A stretch of DNA of 15,328 nt from an uncultured Eubacteriales bacterium. GTDB taxonomy: Bacteria > Bacillota_A > Clostridia > Christensenellales > Aristaeellaceae. Under the pieces are notes generated by a model. It was not told where the DNA came from. It searched no databases and worked only from the letters and a program-made list of their open reading frames with translations. This document shows positions 15,101 through 15,328 of this stretch, one piece after another; positions within the stretch are counted from its first letter, which is position 1; the number at the start of each line of letters is the position of its first letter. The stretch is from contig ONXY01000354.1 in NCBI GenBank assembly GCA_900321945.1, positions 1 through 15,328 of the forward strand, read 5' to 3'. The position numbers and the translations under genes were made by a program.

Positions 15101-15272
15101 AGGAAGCGCGCTTCAGGGGCTCCTTCGGTGTAACCAGCACGATCAGCGCCGCCGCCGCCGCGAAGGCGGCCAGCAAAAGGAAATTCATACGCTTTCTCCT
15201 GCGGCGGGCCTTTGTCACCCTGGAAGCGGCCCTGCGCCCGCTGAAACCGTTCGTCCCGGTATTCTGATCCAT
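12105..15272 (-). CDS. membrane-anchored CotH kinase-family protein with three lamin-tail domains
   Basis: This is a 1055-residue surface protein. A basic N-terminus (RRRRKR at 23-28) precedes one helix (30-48), so the rest is outside the cell. Three tandem lamin-tail domains follow, starting near 80, 234 and 393; each opens with a [LV]xIxEV/IM motif and contains a DW[VI]E[IL][WY]N core. Residues about 550-620 resemble the chitobiase C-terminal Ig-like domain (VYYTTDGSDP). From about 627 comes the CotH domain: VYLNGVYWGHMNLRERVD (about 782-799), DIGNTRYYR (879-887) and WIWYDADYG (897-905). The last holds the acidic metal-binding residues of the atypical CotH protein kinases. The substrate is unknown; spore-coat CotB phosphorylation is the known case. 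The ATG at 15272 is chosen from the upstream AAGGAGG. A GTG at 15308 lies too close to a probable -10. First gene of the operon; 92 nt before DUF4956. Confidence 0.92.
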   Translation of the reverse strand: MDQNTGTNGFSGRRAASRVTKARRRRKRMNFLLLAAFAAAAALIVLVTPKEPLKRASYTIGTEDGRPGEGSRLAGMYEGLVISEIMPSNRKAVTDEEGNYSDWVEIWNSTGSAISLKDLGLSDRSDSIRFLFPDVTLPADGRVVVFCSNSNKATPGLPFHAKFKLSSVGETVYLYDPNAYLIDSRKYPIMASDESWALTESGFQSVEYFSPGFPNTPEGNRLYRESVMVSDGALVINEVMADPLTGLRDEDDELSDWVEIYNTTSSSVSLENYALSDNEGRPLKWRFPRDAVVPAHGYYVVFCSGKDKVEARTGVPHTNFRISAEKETIILSDSRGRIVDRVMIDNLAEDCSFGRNDSGTMQVFRNATPGLPNNLQGFYQMDIHLRAMNKTGVYISEVLASNDSVATYPNTGNPDWIELYNSGSESVNLSGYGLSDRLTRGRKWQFPDGTIIGPGEYKVILCDGTKGSTDIATLHAGFRINRTAQETLVLTDPTGRILDKMILPEQRTDTSYGRTLGMSGFFYYETPTPFRQNGEGFNGFTSMPSFTEKPGMYDHTVDVRFNVPEGTQVYYTTDGSDPTQQSTPYNGERLEMNFTTVLRARAFAADPGLKPSDILTGTFLINAYHTLTIVSVVTDPDNLWNYETGMLADGPIIKEAPGKLPFANSTYRKMKDAGVSYPCHVEIFDTDGTTLISQGASVRTMGDFSLDMPQKSMKFRAKSLYGQKTFPAKLFNDRPYTEYKSFILRNTGNESMWTRITDAFESRMLDAYGAKVIHQAYRPCAVYLNGVYWGHMNLRERVDRFFVAQHEGLPLSEAGNMDILQGSSRLKFGSNKDFKAMIKKIKAGDPAKNPDDLQYILDNVDVDNLFEYMALEMFVGNSDIGNTRYYRLKTPGSKWRWIWYDADYGLYNSKFDSPASFTRVGGMGQKRIDNTIFTKLLSVPEYRERFLRKMGSVFRFFTTDFMIETLDRLVEEITPEMELHWARWGEENDQMVITEVPKTVDGAYRYWEKRVERLRNVCRKRPTYLWEMIQNAFELTDAEMAEYICDKPDMPPDAI

Positions 15273-15311
15273 GTCCGCTTCCCCTCCTTCCGCAGCTTCA
15301 AACTTCACGCT

Positions 15312-15320
15312 ATGATATCA
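15312..15320 (-). promoter_or_regulatory. probable extended -10 of the five-gene operon (-35 outside the window)
   Basis: On the minus strand TGATATCAT gives TG-n-TATCAT, an extended -10 with a 5/6 hexamer, about 40 nt before the ATG at 15272. The -35 would lie past the window end, so the promoter cannot be confirmed. Confidence 0.4.
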
Positions 15321-15328
15321 CACTTGTC

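Noticed and set aside
1..15328. CRISPR arrays, tRNA or rRNA genes, insertion sequences, prophage genes
   Set aside because: No repeat-spacer pattern, tRNA-like cloverleaf, transposase or phage structural gene was seen on either strand.

Overview
The window looks like chromosomal DNA from a moderately GC-rich Gram-positive anaerobe of the Bacillota, most likely class Clostridia. This rests on four observations. There is a DUF951 protein, a family I know only from Bacillota. The EF-G-like GTPase is of the clostridial paralog type (G3 motif ending PGYFDF). Most genes have strong AGGAGG-type ribosome sites. Several promoters match the sigma-A consensus with 17-bp spacers. Genus-level assignment is not possible by eye.

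Layout. Positions 1-1652 (minus) hold most of an EF-G-like GTPase, cut by the window edge. Positions 1832-2602 (minus) hold glutamate racemase murI, which has its own promoter abutting the terminator of the gene before it. Positions 2699-4632 (minus) hold a two-gene unit: a DUF951 protein, probably using a CTG start, whose stop overlaps the start of a large GT-C-like membrane protein. A compact divergent promoter region at about 4661-4786 separates this unit from a plus-strand operon (4787-7594). That operon encodes a MotA/TolQ/ExbB-type channel subunit with a coiled-coil tail, a MotB/OmpA-type partner with the plug-helix aspartate, and a small membrane-anchored protein. The pair resembles ZorA/ZorB of the Zorya anti-phage systems and other ion-driven 5:2 motors, but no Zorya effector gene is present.

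Positions 7595-7946 hold no gene but are busy: a bidirectional terminator, a structured minus-strand RNA of about 185-215 nt that resembles 6S RNA, and its near-consensus promoter. Positions 7947-15272 (minus) hold a five-gene operon. In transcription order it encodes a membrane-anchored protein with three lamin-tail domains and a CotH kinase domain, a DUF4956 membrane protein, a VTC-type (polyphosphate polymerase-like) protein, a ClpB-like AAA+ ATPase with a degenerate first half, and an unknown protein whose start overlaps the ATPase stop.

The candidate new system is this pair of convergent operons: a ZorAB-like ion-driven motor beside a CotH-DUF4956-VTC-AAA module. The motor would harvest ion flow and reach the peptidoglycan. 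The AAA+ protein would be a remodelling engine in the cytosol. VTC/DUF4956 would make, bind or move polyphosphate or a related phosphorylated molecule at the membrane. CotH would phosphorylate a surface partner. That the two operons act together is inference from proximity only.
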